A DNA stretch of 36,858 bases, from positions 1-36,858 of the forward strand of contig SFJA01000008.1 of assembly GCA_004556005.1 (NCBI GenBank), in the 5' to 3' direction. The position numbers and the translations under genes were made by a program. Positions within the stretch are counted from its first letter, which is position 1. Each line of letters begins with the position of its first letter. The DNA is from Bacteroidales bacterium (GTDB lineage: Bacteria > Bacteroidota > Bacteroidia > Bacteroidales > UBA932). The notes beneath the pieces are model-generated. The model saw only the letters and a list, made by a program, of their open reading frames with translations. It was not told the origin of the DNA and did no database searches. Below are positions 7,623 to 15,655 of this stretch, one piece after another.

Positions 7623-8858
7623 ATGAAACAGAGCCAATTTACAATTATGTCGCTGCTCGTCTGTCTGACCGTGGCCTCTTGCGGCTCGTCTGCGCAGTTT
7701 GCACAGCAGCGGTTTCAGGATGGTATATATAGAAGTACATCTCCTCAACCTGAGGAAGAACAGTATGCTGTTCTGTCCCGTGAAGATATAGAAAGGATGG
7801 CAGCCGAACAGATTGAAAAGGACAGGCTGGCATCCGGCGAAAGCCTTTCATACAGCGATTCGGATGACCGGACCGTTGTAAATCTTTATCTTGTCGATCC
7901 TTGGCTGTACACTCCGCTTTCATACGGAAGGTATTGGGACCGCTGGTACTGGAACCGCTGGCATCTCGGCACCTGGTATGATCCGTATTGGAGCTTCAGC
8001 TTTTATTATGACTGGTACAGCCCTTGGTACTGCGGTGGATGGTATGACCCTTGGTACGGTCCGTACTACGACCCTTGGTATGGCCCTGGATTCTGGCACG
8101 GCCCTCATTACGGTCCTTATCCGGGACCGCATCCCGGCCATCATCCGGGAATATTTCCTGGAGGCGGACCTCATCATCCGGATCATGGATACGGTAACAG
8201 ATATTATGGTCCGCGCAACGGAACCCAGTCTGTTCGCAGCCGTTACATAACCGGTCCTTCCAACTCCGGTATGTCCCGAACCCCTCTTGCAGGCGGTTCT
8301 GCAGGTGGCAGCTTCATCAGCCGTGCACCGTCCGGCGGCAGCCAGGGTTCGGTATCTTCGGGAAGCAGCACTTCCAGGGGAGCGGTTCGCGGTCAAGGCG
8401 GTTCTTCCCGTTCTTCAGCGGTTTCTGGTACAAGCTCCGGAGCATCACGCTCTTCTGCGGTTTCGGGCGGCAGTGGAGTATCCAGGGGCGGTACTTCCCG
8501 CGGAGGCAGTTCGGTGGGGTCGTCAAGCAGCACGTCGCGTTCATCCGGCAACTCATACAATAGCGGCAGCAGTTCCCGCGGAGGCAGTTCGGTGGGGTCG
8601 TCAAGCAGCACGTCCCGTTCGTCCGGCAGCTCAATCAATAGCGGCAGCAGTTCCCGCAGCAGTTCGGTGGGTTCGTCAAGCAGCACGTCCCGTTCATCCG
8701 GCAGCTCATACAATAGCGGCAGCAGTTCCCGCAGCAGCTACAACAGCGGTAGCAGTTCGCGCTCTTCCGGAGGCAGTTATAGCGGAGGTTCATCCAGAGG
8801 CGGTGGATACAGCGGTGGCGGCGGCTCGTCAAGGGGCGGCGGCGGTGGCCGCAGGTAA
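7623..8858 (+). CDS. hypothetical lipoprotein, Trp/Tyr/Pro-rich core and Ser-rich repeat tail
   Basis: I do not recognise a characterised family. The 411-residue protein starts with a lipoprotein signal peptide, with C20 in the lipobox VASCGSS. Three compositional zones follow. Residues about 20-90 are charged, with a helix rich in E and R. Residues about 95-190 are crammed with W, Y, P, G and later H (repeated DPWYGP-like units). From about 195 to the end the chain is almost only S, G and R, including three 25-26 residue repeats and ending in a glycine-rich stretch closed by two arginines. It is probably envelope-anchored. The low-complexity tail suggests an extended or adhesive segment, but that is inference. 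A strong Shine-Dalgarno site precedes it. A FadL-like barrel follows on the same strand. Confidence 0.75.
   Translation: MKQSQFTIMSLLVCLTVASCGSSAQFAQQRFQDGIYRSTSPQPEEEQYAVLSREDIERMAAEQIEKDRLASGESLSYSDSDDRTVVNLYLVDPWLYTPLSYGRYWDRWYWNRWHLGTWYDPYWSFSFYYDWYSPWYCGGWYDPWYGPYYDPWYGPGFWHGPHYGPYPGPHPGHHPGIFPGGGPHHPDHGYGNRYYGPRNGTQSVRSRYITGPSNSGMSRTPLAGGSAGGSFISRAPSGGSQGSVSSGSSTSRGAVRGQGGSSRSSAVSGTSSGASRSSAVSGGSGVSRGGTSRGGSSVGSSSSTSRSSGNSYNSGSSSRGGSSVGSSSSTSRSSGSSINSGSSSRSSSVGSSSSTSRSSGSSYNSGSSSRSSYNSGSSSRSSGGSYSGGSSRGGGYSGGGGSSRGGGGGRR
8496..8765 (+). repeat. 78-bp in-frame tandem repeat coding for the Ser-rich tail
   Basis: Units start at 8496, 8574 and 8652 (78, 78 and 75 bp), each beginning TCCCGC. 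A truncated fourth unit starts at 8727. The translated unit is S-R-G-G-S-S-V-G followed by S/T/R and N/S/G residues. The units are nearly identical at DNA level and the third lacks one codon, so copy number may vary by slippage or recombination without breaking the frame. Confidence 0.85.
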
Positions 8859-8921
8859 GCGCTCCGTGTCTGTAAACCTGACTTTTTTGAAAGTATGAAA
8901 AACTTAATAAAACCAATGATT

Positions 8922-10631
8922 ATGAAGAAATTACTTATCAGCATCTCTCTGTTGGGCTGTTGCCTTGCGGCTGGTGCACAGAATATGTATGACGCCATAA
9001 ACCTGAGCGAAGTCAATTACTTCGGCACGGCGAGGAGTATGGCTCTCGGAAACGCGGTTACTGCCGTCGGTGGTGATCTCGGAACAGTGAACATCAACCC
9101 TGCAGGATCCGCAGTTGCCGGATACAGCCAGTTTACCATCTCTCCGGGAATTACCATCTCTTCCACAAGTGCCGGATATGTAGGTAATGGCGTTGACCAG
9201 CATAGCAGTTCCATCAGCAAGTCACGCAAGATTACTATGCCGAATCTCGGAACGATGCTGAACTTCGAGACTGGAAAGAAATACGGGCTCAAGTCTTATG
9301 CTTTTGGTGCAATAATAAACCATACCAACAACTTCCTTAACTCCTTCGATGTTGCCACGCAGTGCAGCAAGACCTCGCGTTTCGCTGAATTTGCGGCAGC
9401 TTCAAACGGACTTTCGACGCGCGACCTTGGAAGTTACGACGCTTTCTATGACACCGACATCAACTGGGACCTGCTTACGGCATATCAGGCAAACCTGTTC
9501 TCCGATTATGGAACTGACGGCCTGTATGCAGGAAACTCGGAGGCTATTGCTCCGGGTCTCGACTATCATTACATACCCGGAGCGATGACCCAGCGCTCCC
9601 ATGTCGAGCGTTCGGGAATCAAGCGTGACGTTATAGTCAATTTTGCAGGAAATATCTCTGACAGAATATTTTTCGGAGTCAATCTCGGATCTGTCACTTC
9701 GTCGTACAACTACTCTGAACTGTATCGCGAAGAGCCTTTGCAGCCCGATCTTTTCGGCCTGACATTCGTAAAGGACGGACAGAATGTCGAGACTAACTAT
9801 TTGAGAGGTTCGATGAGATACGCCTACGCTGCCGACTACACGGGAATCTATGGAAAGATAGGAGTCATAGCTCTTCCTTTCCGCTTCCTCAGGATAGGCG
9901 CAGCAATCAAGACTCCGACGCTCTACACCGTCAACGAGGCCTGGCAGTATGAGGCATCATCTTCTTACTCCAACTCTTACTTCAATGGAAGCGCGACTTC
10001 ACCTCTGGGTAACTATACTTATGACCTCGTGTCCCCTTGGGAGGCCAACTTCGGCATAGCGATGACCCTGGGCGCAAGACTGCTCCTGAGCTATGACTAC
10101 GAAATGACGGATTACAGTTCGATGAGGTTTGAAAATTCTCCTGAGAGCGACTTCGGTTTCAATCCGTTCAATGTCCAGAATGAAACCATATCCAGATTCT
10201 GCGGCGTTTCCAACTCGCACCGTTTCGGAGTGGAACTGAGGCTCATACCGTCCCTCTCGCTGCGTTACGGATATACCAACACATCAAGCCCTGAGCGCGT
10301 ATATACCGACGACTATGGCAATTATGTGGATGCCAACGAGTTCAGCCGTTATTATGATGACTTCCAGTCAGGAAGAGTGCTGCTTTACTCTCCTAGATAT
10401 GTCAACAGCGGCAGACACTCCCACTCTTTCGGAATAGGCTATGCTTCCAACGGTTCTTTCTTTATGGATTTTGCCATCAGAAAGACAACGTACACAGCAG
10501 AAACATACCTTCCTTATTATGATTATACCAACTATGACAAGAACGGACAGCAGGTAAACACACCTTCACCACAGATTTCGTATATTCGCAGGCCTGTTAA
10601 CGCTATCCTGACTTTCGGTTGGAGATTCTAA
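8922..10631 (+). CDS. FadL/OMPP1-like outer-membrane transport protein
   Basis: A probable outer-membrane beta-barrel of the FadL/TodX superfamily, which moves hydrophobic compounds across the outer membrane; the substrate here is unknown. From the ATG at 8922 it is 569 residues with a signal peptide MKKLLISISLL ending near AGAQ. The mature N-terminus has the family-like segment SMALGNAVTAVGGDLGTVN with INPAGSA following, equivalent to the NPAG hatch motif. The rest is aromatic and strand-rich and ends in the barrel signature LTFGWRF with terminal phenylalanine. An in-frame ATG at 8895 could add nine residues. It lies 63 bp (from 8922) after the lipoprotein and 11 bp before lpxD. Confidence 0.8.
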   Translation: MKKLLISISLLGCCLAAGAQNMYDAINLSEVNYFGTARSMALGNAVTAVGGDLGTVNINPAGSAVAGYSQFTISPGITISSTSAGYVGNGVDQHSSSISKSRKITMPNLGTMLNFETGKKYGLKSYAFGAIINHTNNFLNSFDVATQCSKTSRFAEFAAASNGLSTRDLGSYDAFYDTDINWDLLTAYQANLFSDYGTDGLYAGNSEAIAPGLDYHYIPGAMTQRSHVERSGIKRDVIVNFAGNISDRIFFGVNLGSVTSSYNYSELYREEPLQPDLFGLTFVKDGQNVETNYLRGSMRYAYAADYTGIYGKIGVIALPFRFLRIGAAIKTPTLYTVNEAWQYEASSSYSNSYFNGSATSPLGNYTYDLVSPWEANFGIAMTLGARLLLSYDYEMTDYSSMRFENSPESDFGFNPFNVQNETISRFCGVSNSHRFGVELRLIPSLSLRYGYTNTSSPERVYTDDYGNYVDANEFSRYYDDFQSGRVLLYSPRYVNSGRHSHSFGIGYASNGSFFMDFAIRKTTYTAETYLPYYDYTNYDKNGQQVNTPSPQISYIRRPVNAILTFGWRF

Positions 10632-10642
10632 AAATTACGCCG

Positions 10643-11629
10643 ATGGAATATACAGCTAGGAAACTTGCACAAATCCTTAACGGAACGGTGGATGGCAATC
10701 CTGATGCGGTTGCCTCCTCCTTTGCAAAGATAGAACACGGCAAGCCGGGTAACCTTTCCTTCTTTGCCAACCCGAAATATGAGGAATACGTTTACAGCAG
10801 CCGGGCCTCGATCCTTCTTGTCAACAAGGATTTTGTGCCGTCAAAACCTGTTACTCCCACGATGGTCAGGGTCGAGAATGCATACTCGGCTCTGGCCGAT
10901 TTGTTGAAATACGACTCCGACCGTCGCAAAACCTTCCGCCGCCACAGGGGACGCTGCCGCATCGCATTCAGCGCTAAGCTAGGCAAGAGAGTATGGGTGG
11001 GAGATTTTGTGACCATCGGGAAGAACTGCTCCATAGGTGACAGAACCAGGATATGCGACAATGTCACCATAGGCGAGGGCACGGTGATAGGCAAGGACTG
11101 CATCATCTATCCCGGAGTGCATATCTTTCCGGGTATGATAATAGGTGACAGGGTGATACTCCACGCAGGATGCATTATCGGCGATGACGGATTTGGCAAT
11201 GCCCCTCAGGCTGACGGAAGCTGGCGCAAGATAGAACATCTTGGCAATGTCATCATAGGAAATGACGTGGAAGTGGGCTCCAACACTACGATTGACCGCG
11301 CTCCGATGGAGTCAACCATCATCGAGGACGGCGTCAGGATAGACAATCTCTGCCAGATAGCACATAATGTCGTCGTAGGCAAGAACACCGCAATGGCGGC
11401 CCTTACGGGAATAGCCGGATCCACGAAAATAGGCGAAGGCTGCATATTGGCAGGCCAGGTCGGAATAGTCGGACACGTAACGATTGCGGACCATACCACC
11501 GTCGGCGCAAAGTCAGGAGTCATAGGCAATATACGCAAGCCGGGAGAAACATATTTCGGTACTCCGGCCATACTGCACAAGACTTATTTGCGCAGTTATG
11601 CAAAATTCAAGCGCTCCGGAGAGGAATAA
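10643..11629 (+). CDS. lpxD: UDP-3-O-acylglucosamine N-acyltransferase
   Basis: Third step of lipid A synthesis: adds a 3-hydroxyacyl chain from ACP to UDP-3-O-acylglucosamine. The 328-residue protein has the family layout. An N-terminal uridine-binding domain (1-100) is followed by a left-handed beta-helix of hexapeptide repeats (about 105-310) and a short C-terminal helix. The catalytic histidine is in CQIAHNVVVG (H241), and GDDGFGNAP at 180-188 is also typical. I chose the ATG at 10643 because it opens the conserved domain and follows the barrel gene by 11 bp. lpxC and lpxA follow, so three consecutive lipid A enzymes sit together. Confidence 0.95.
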   Translation: MEYTARKLAQILNGTVDGNPDAVASSFAKIEHGKPGNLSFFANPKYEEYVYSSRASILLVNKDFVPSKPVTPTMVRVENAYSALADLLKYDSDRRKTFRRHRGRCRIAFSAKLGKRVWVGDFVTIGKNCSIGDRTRICDNVTIGEGTVIGKDCIIYPGVHIFPGMIIGDRVILHAGCIIGDDGFGNAPQADGSWRKIEHLGNVIIGNDVEVGSNTTIDRAPMESTIIEDGVRIDNLCQIAHNVVVGKNTAMAALTGIAGSTKIGEGCILAGQVGIVGHVTIADHTTVGAKSGVIGNIRKPGETYFGTPAILHKTYLRSYAKFKRSGEE

Positions 11630-11643
11630 AGAGATTTTCTTCC

Positions 11644-11651
11644 TATCTTTG
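11644..11651 (+). promoter_or_regulatory. -7 element immediately before lpxC
   Basis: TATCTTTG is a perfect TAnnTTTG match in the 30-bp gap between lpxD and lpxC. Only 8 nt separate it from the lpxC ATG, so a transcript started here would have almost no leader. No -33 TTTG is visible at 19-21 nt. Confidence 0.5.
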
Positions 11652-11659
11652 CGGACTTT

Positions 11660-12559
11660 ATGACACAAAAGACTTTAAGCAGGACGTATTCTTTCTGGGG
11701 CAAGGCGCTCCATTCGGGTTGTTATTCTCATATGAATATCAAGCCGGCACCGGCAGATACGGGCATTGTATTCGTGAGAACCGACAAAAAGGTGGAGATT
11801 AGGGCATTGGCTGAGAATGTAAGTTCAACTGCCAGAAGTACAACCATTTCAAATGGAAGGGTGTCCGTCGGAACCGTCGAGCACGTGTTGTCGGCACTGA
11901 CCGGACTGGGCGTTGACAACGCCATCATTGAAATAGACAACAAGGAAGTCCCTATCCTTGACGGAAGCGCAAGGTTCTATATAGAGAAGATGGCAGCAGA
12001 TCCGCTTGTGGATCAGGGAGTTGAGCGTAAATGGGTGGAGATAAGAGATGAGATATTTCTCGAAAACCGCAAAACCGGATCCTATCTACGCATAACCCCG
12101 AGCGAGACTCCGAGCATCGAGGTGACAATAGACTTCAACTCGAGGGTGCTTGGCGTTCAGACCGTCCGCTGGACTCCTGACGTTGATTTTGCAACAGAGA
12201 TAGCGCCCTGCCGCACATTCTGCTTCTTCCACGAGATCAAGCATATGCTTATGCTCGGACTCGTCAAGGGCGGAGACGTGGAAAACGCGATAGTGATAGT
12301 GGAGAAACCTATATCGGAAAAGATGTTGAGCAAGATGGCAAAGTCTTTCAACCAGCCGCTTCTCAGCGTTACTCCCGAGGGCTACCTGAGCAATCTTGAA
12401 CTCCGTTTTCCGGACGAATGCGGTCGTCACAAACTCCTTGACGTGATGGGAGACATGAGACTTGCAGGCGGATTCCTCAAGGCCCGTGTCGAAGCATACA
12501 AGCCCGGACACGCCATCAACACCGAAACGGCAAAACTTATACGGCAAAACCTTAAGTAA
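11660..12559 (+). CDS. lpxC: UDP-3-O-acyl-N-acetylglucosamine deacetylase, without FabZ fusion
   Basis: The committed zinc-dependent step of lipid A synthesis. The 299-residue length equals stand-alone LpxC, such as the 305-residue E. coli enzyme. Zinc ligands and catalytic residues are visible: E74-H75 in VGTVEHVLSAL, H257 and D261 in CGRHKLLDVMGD, and H284 in YKPGHAIN. The CRTFCFFHEI loop is also in place. In many Bacteroidota LpxC is fused to the dehydratase FabZ (about 460 residues in all). Here a TAA stops the protein right after the LpxC domain, and lpxA begins 24 bp later, so no FabZ domain is present at this locus. Confidence 0.95.
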   Translation: MTQKTLSRTYSFWGKALHSGCYSHMNIKPAPADTGIVFVRTDKKVEIRALAENVSSTARSTTISNGRVSVGTVEHVLSALTGLGVDNAIIEIDNKEVPILDGSARFYIEKMAADPLVDQGVERKWVEIRDEIFLENRKTGSYLRITPSETPSIEVTIDFNSRVLGVQTVRWTPDVDFATEIAPCRTFCFFHEIKHMLMLGLVKGGDVENAIVIVEKPISEKMLSKMAKSFNQPLLSVTPEGYLSNLELRFPDECGRHKLLDVMGDMRLAGGFLKARVEAYKPGHAINTETAKLIRQNLK

Positions 12560-12583
12560 CAACAGATTTATACAGACTGGATT

Positions 12584-13396
12584 ATGGCAAACATACACCC
12601 ACTTGCAACAGTACACCCGGGAGCAAAACTCGGCGCAAACGTCGAGGTCGGCCCATACGCGTACATTGACGACAACGTAGAAATTGGTGACGGCACCAAA
12701 ATCCTTCCTCACGCCACCGTCTTTTCATATGTTAAGATCGGCAAGGACTGCACCGTATTTCCGGGAGCCGTTGTAGGCGCCATCCCGCAAGACCTCAAGT
12801 TCGAGGGCGAGGTGACTTACGTGGAGATTGGTGACCGCGTCAACATTCGCGAATGCGCCACAATCAACCGCGGAACCAAGGCCAGCGGCAAGGGCGTAAC
12901 CAGAATCGGCGACGATACCCTCATAATGTCCTACGTCCACGTTGCGCACGACTGCACCGTCGGCAAGCACTGCATACTCGTAAGCTACGTCGGCATCGCC
13001 GGTGAGACCGAAGTAGGTGACTGGGCAATTATCGGAGGCGGAACCAAGGTTCACCAGTTCAGCAAGATAGGTACCCACGCAATGGTCGGTGGCGGTTCTG
13101 CCGTCAACAAGGACATCCCGCCATACTCCATCTGCGGACGCATTCCAATCTGCTTCGCCGGAGTCAACATCGTCGGACTGCGCCGCCGCGGATTCGATTC
13201 TGACACCATACGCAACATCAAGGACATATACGACACCATTTACTATCAGGGCTACAACATCTCCGACGGATGCGCCAAGGTCGAAGCCGGCTTCCTTCCG
13301 AGCGAGGAACGAGACACCATACTCGCCTTCATCACCAACTCCAAGCGAGGCATCGTAAGGGCCTCCGACTCATCCGAAAAGGGATCCATCGAGTAG
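12584..13396 (+). CDS. lpxA: UDP-N-acetylglucosamine O-acyltransferase
   Basis: First step of lipid A synthesis: transfers a 3-hydroxyacyl chain from ACP to UDP-GlcNAc. The 270 residues start directly with hexapeptide repeats (IHPLATVHPGAKLG). The catalytic histidine is H122 in HVAHDCTVG. The GGGTKVHQFSKIG stretch and the C-terminal helical domain (about 190-260, with the FAGVNIVGLRRRGF linker) are typical. The gene ends TAG, and the next gene starts on the last base of that stop (TAGTG). The gene looks complete. Confidence 0.96.
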   Translation: MANIHPLATVHPGAKLGANVEVGPYAYIDDNVEIGDGTKILPHATVFSYVKIGKDCTVFPGAVVGAIPQDLKFEGEVTYVEIGDRVNIRECATINRGTKASGKGVTRIGDDTLIMSYVHVAHDCTVGKHCILVSYVGIAGETEVGDWAIIGGGTKVHQFSKIGTHAMVGGGSAVNKDIPPYSICGRIPICFAGVNIVGLRRRGFDSDTIRNIKDIYDTIYYQGYNISDGCAKVEAGFLPSEERDTILAFITNSKRGIVRASDSSEKGSIE

Positions 13397-14016
13397 TGCT
13401 CCTGTCGGTGGCATATTTCCCTCCTGTCGAATTCTTCGCCCTCCTGGCGGAGAATTCGACCGTTTATCTGGAGGCCTGCGAGTATTACTGCAAGCAGTCC
13501 TGGCGCAACCGCTGCCGCATCCTGACGGCTAACGGACCTATGGACCTGAGCTTTCCGGTGAAGCACTTCGGCGACCTTTTTCATACCCCGGTCAGCGAGG
13601 TGCAGGTCGATTATTCCGTGCCCTGGGTGCGCAGGACGCAGTATGCGATAGAGTCGGCATATTTCAACTCGCCATTTTTCATCTACTACAGGGATGAGTT
13701 GTTCGACATTCTGGACAGCCGTCCGGAAACGCTCTGGGAGCTGGATCTGGAACTGATACGCTTCTTCTGCCGCAAGATTGGCATAGCGCCGGAACTCATC
13801 CCGACCAGCGAATACGTGAAGCAGCCGTCCGGGGATGATTACAGGGAGGTCCTGCACCCGAAAAGAAGCAACAGCGTGCTTTCCGACAGGGGACTCGACC
13901 GCGGGTACTGGCAGCTTTTCCGTGAGCGTTTCGGCTTTGTCCCTGGATTGTCCGTTATGGACCTTCTTTTCAATGAAGGCCCGGAAAGCATATGCTGGAT
14001 CAAGAATAATTCTTGA
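13396..14016 (+). CDS. WbqC-like family protein
   Basis: A 206-residue member of the WbqC-like family, found in polysaccharide loci and in many Bacteroidota genomes; its biochemical role is unsettled. Recognisable features are the N-terminal AYFPPVEFFALL, the CKQSWRNRCRI segment, the central VPWVRRTQYAIESAYFNSPFFIYY and the C-terminal GLSVMDLLFNEGPES. The start is most likely the GTG at 13396-13398, whose G is the last base of the lpxA stop codon. The frame continues upstream without an ATG that fits the family. The TAGTG overlap suggests translational coupling to lpxA and hence a link to envelope glycolipid synthesis. Confidence 0.85.
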   Translation: MLLSVAYFPPVEFFALLAENSTVYLEACEYYCKQSWRNRCRILTANGPMDLSFPVKHFGDLFHTPVSEVQVDYSVPWVRRTQYAIESAYFNSPFFIYYRDELFDILDSRPETLWELDLELIRFFCRKIGIAPELIPTSEYVKQPSGDDYREVLHPKRSNSVLSDRGLDRGYWQLFRERFGFVPGLSVMDLLFNEGPESICWIKNNS

Positions 14017-14041
14017 TTTTCAAATATTTTTACTATCTTTG
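14013..14041 (+). promoter_or_regulatory. -33/-7 promoter of the rimP-nusA-infB operon
   Basis: TTG (14013-14015), an 18-nt spacer and TATCTTTG (14034-14041) form a good Bacteroidota promoter that overlaps the end of the WbqC-like gene. Transcription should begin near 14046-14049, about 50 nt before rimP. Confidence 0.7.
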
Positions 14042-14057
14042 CAGTGTGAAAGAGATG

Positions 14058-14084
14058 GGAGGCCCGAGCGGGGCTTCCTTTTTT
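14058..14084 (+). terminator. terminator-like hairpin in the rimP-nusA-infB leader (possible attenuator)
   Basis: Bases 14058-14065 (GGAGGCCC) pair with 14071-14078 (GGGCTTCC): eight pairs including one G-U, with a 5-nt loop. Six T residues follow (14079-14084). This is a textbook intrinsic terminator. Because the operon promoter lies upstream at 14013-14041 and rimP starts at 14097, transcripts from that promoter must cross it. It could also simply end the lpx/WbqC transcript. Confidence 0.75.
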
Positions 14085-14096
14085 GTTGAAATTAAT

Positions 14097-14375
14097 ATGG
14101 TACAGGAAGAGTTCAGACAGGTTGTCGCACAGGCCGCAGAAGCGCGTGCCTGCACGGTCGTAGCAATTGAATTTGACGACTTTGACAATATTTTCGAGGT
14201 TGTGCTCGACAAGGAAAACGGAGATGTCACGCTGGATGACTGCGAGTTCGTCCACAGGGCCGTGCTCGACCGTTTTGACCGCAATGTCGAGGATTATGCC
14301 CTTACGGTCGGCTCTGCCGGCATAGATTCCGCCGAAGCGGACGAGATGTTGAACAATATGGAAAAAGAACAATAA
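14097..14375 (+). CDS. rimP: ribosome maturation factor RimP, N-terminal domain only
   Basis: RimP assists 30S subunit maturation. This copy is 92 residues, while the usual protein has about 150. The N-terminal alpha/beta domain is present, including LDDCEFVHRAVLDRFD and EDYALTVGSAGID (residues 66-77), equivalent to the E-V-S-S-P/A-G-L-D signature at the domain end. Only 15 residues follow. The C-terminal SH3-like domain is missing, and nusA starts 1 bp after the stop, so no frameshifted remainder exists. The start ATG at 14097 fits the domain. The family call rests on this signature and on the conserved rimP-nusA-infB order. It could be a functional minimal form or a degraded gene. Confidence 0.82.
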   Translation: MVQEEFRQVVAQAAEARACTVVAIEFDDFDNIFEVVLDKENGDVTLDDCEFVHRAVLDRFDRNVEDYALTVGSAGIDSAEADEMLNNMEKEQ

Positions 14376-14376
14376 A

Positions 14377-15639
14377 ATGGAAAAAGAAAAAGCCGTAACC
14401 TTGATTGATGCATTCAAGGACTTCAAGGATGAGAAGAGCATTGACCGCCCGACGATGATGGGCGTGCTCAAGGATGTGTTTCTCACTCAGATAGCCAAGA
14501 TCTACGGATCGGCGGACAATTTTGACGTGATTGTCAACGTTGACAAGGGGACCTGCGAGATTTACCAGAATTTCGAGATTGTCGAGGAAGTGGAGAATCC
14601 CAATGCGGAGATGACCCTTGAGCAGGTCCGTCAGGAAGATGGCGGAGATGACTATGAGATAGGCGATTCCTACGCAAAGATCTTCCCGCTTTCTGCGTTC
14701 GGCCGCCGCGGTATCCTGAACATTCGCCAGAACCTTCAGGGCCGCATTATGGATATCGAAAAGGCAAACGTTTACAAAAAATACCTCGCAAAGGTCGGAG
14801 AACTCTTTACCGGAGAGGTTTACCAGACCTGGACCAAGGAGGTACTTATACTTGACGAGGACGGAAACGAACTCCATATCCCTAAGAACGAGCAGATTCC
14901 GGGCGAGCGCTTCAAGAAGGGCGACTCAGTCCGCGCCATCATCAAGTCGGTGGATATGAAGAACAATACCACTCCGTACATCACCCTCAGCCGTACCAGC
15001 GACGGCTTCCTCGAGCGTCTTTTCGAGCACGAGGTACCGGAAATCGCCGATGGTCTGATCACGGTCAAGAAGGTTGTGCGCGTACCTGGTGAAAGGGCAA
15101 AGGTTGCCGTCGAGAGCTATGACGACCACATCGACCCTATCGGCGCCTGCATCGGTGTCAAGGGCGGCCGCATCCTCGGAATCGTGCGCGAGCTCAGGAA
15201 CGAAAACATTGACGTGATTCAGTATTCGTCCAATCCTGTGCTGCTCATCCAGCGCGCCCTGCAGCCGGCTCACGTTTCGTCCATCGATCTGGGCGAGGGT
15301 CCTGAGGACAAGGTAAAGGTCTATATGCTTCCTGAAGAGGTCCGCAAGGGTATCGGCCGCAACGGCGTGAACATCCAGCTCGCCGGCAAGCTCGTAGGCC
15401 GCGACATCGAGGTTTGGCGCGACATCCCTGCCGGTCAGGAAGACGAGGAGGACGTTCTTCTGAGCGAATTCTCCAACGAAATTGACCAGTGGATCATCGA
15501 CAAGCTCGAGTCCATCGGTTGCGACACCGCCAAGAGCGTGCTCGCGCTCGATCCGTCAGACGTTGCGAAGCGTGCTGACCTCGAGGACGAGACCGTAGCG
15601 GAGGTGATGGATATACTCAGATCGGAATTTGAAGATTAA
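14377..15639 (+). CDS. nusA: transcription termination/antitermination factor NusA
   Basis: Binds RNA polymerase and nascent RNA and modulates pausing, termination and antitermination. The 420 residues show the N-terminal polymerase-binding domain (1-130), the S1 domain (about 133-200, with KVGELFTGEVYQTW) and two KH domains. These include DPIGACIGVKGGRILGIVRE and a second G-R-N-G-V-N-I loop (KGIGRNGVNIQLAGKLVG). A C-terminal acidic helix-hairpin-helix segment is consistent with Bacteroidota NusA. It follows rimP by a single base and precedes infB by 16 bp, the classic nusA operon order. Confidence 0.96.
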   Translation: MEKEKAVTLIDAFKDFKDEKSIDRPTMMGVLKDVFLTQIAKIYGSADNFDVIVNVDKGTCEIYQNFEIVEEVENPNAEMTLEQVRQEDGGDDYEIGDSYAKIFPLSAFGRRGILNIRQNLQGRIMDIEKANVYKKYLAKVGELFTGEVYQTWTKEVLILDEDGNELHIPKNEQIPGERFKKGDSVRAIIKSVDMKNNTTPYITLSRTSDGFLERLFEHEVPEIADGLITVKKVVRVPGERAKVAVESYDDHIDPIGACIGVKGGRILGIVRELRNENIDVIQYSSNPVLLIQRALQPAHVSSIDLGEGPEDKVKVYMLPEEVRKGIGRNGVNIQLAGKLVGRDIEVWRDIPAGQEDEEDVLLSEFSNEIDQWIIDKLESIGCDTAKSVLALDPSDVAKRADLEDETVAEVMDILRSEFED

Positions 15640-15655
15640 TCATAACAGTTAGAGA

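Noticed and set aside
8393..8713. Minus-strand frames with regular leucine/arginine/proline repeats
   Set aside because: The regularity comes only from the 78-bp repeats coding for the Ser-rich tail on the plus strand.
8496..8765. Regular repeats as a CRISPR array
   Set aside because: The units are contiguous without spacers and encode an in-frame protein repeat.
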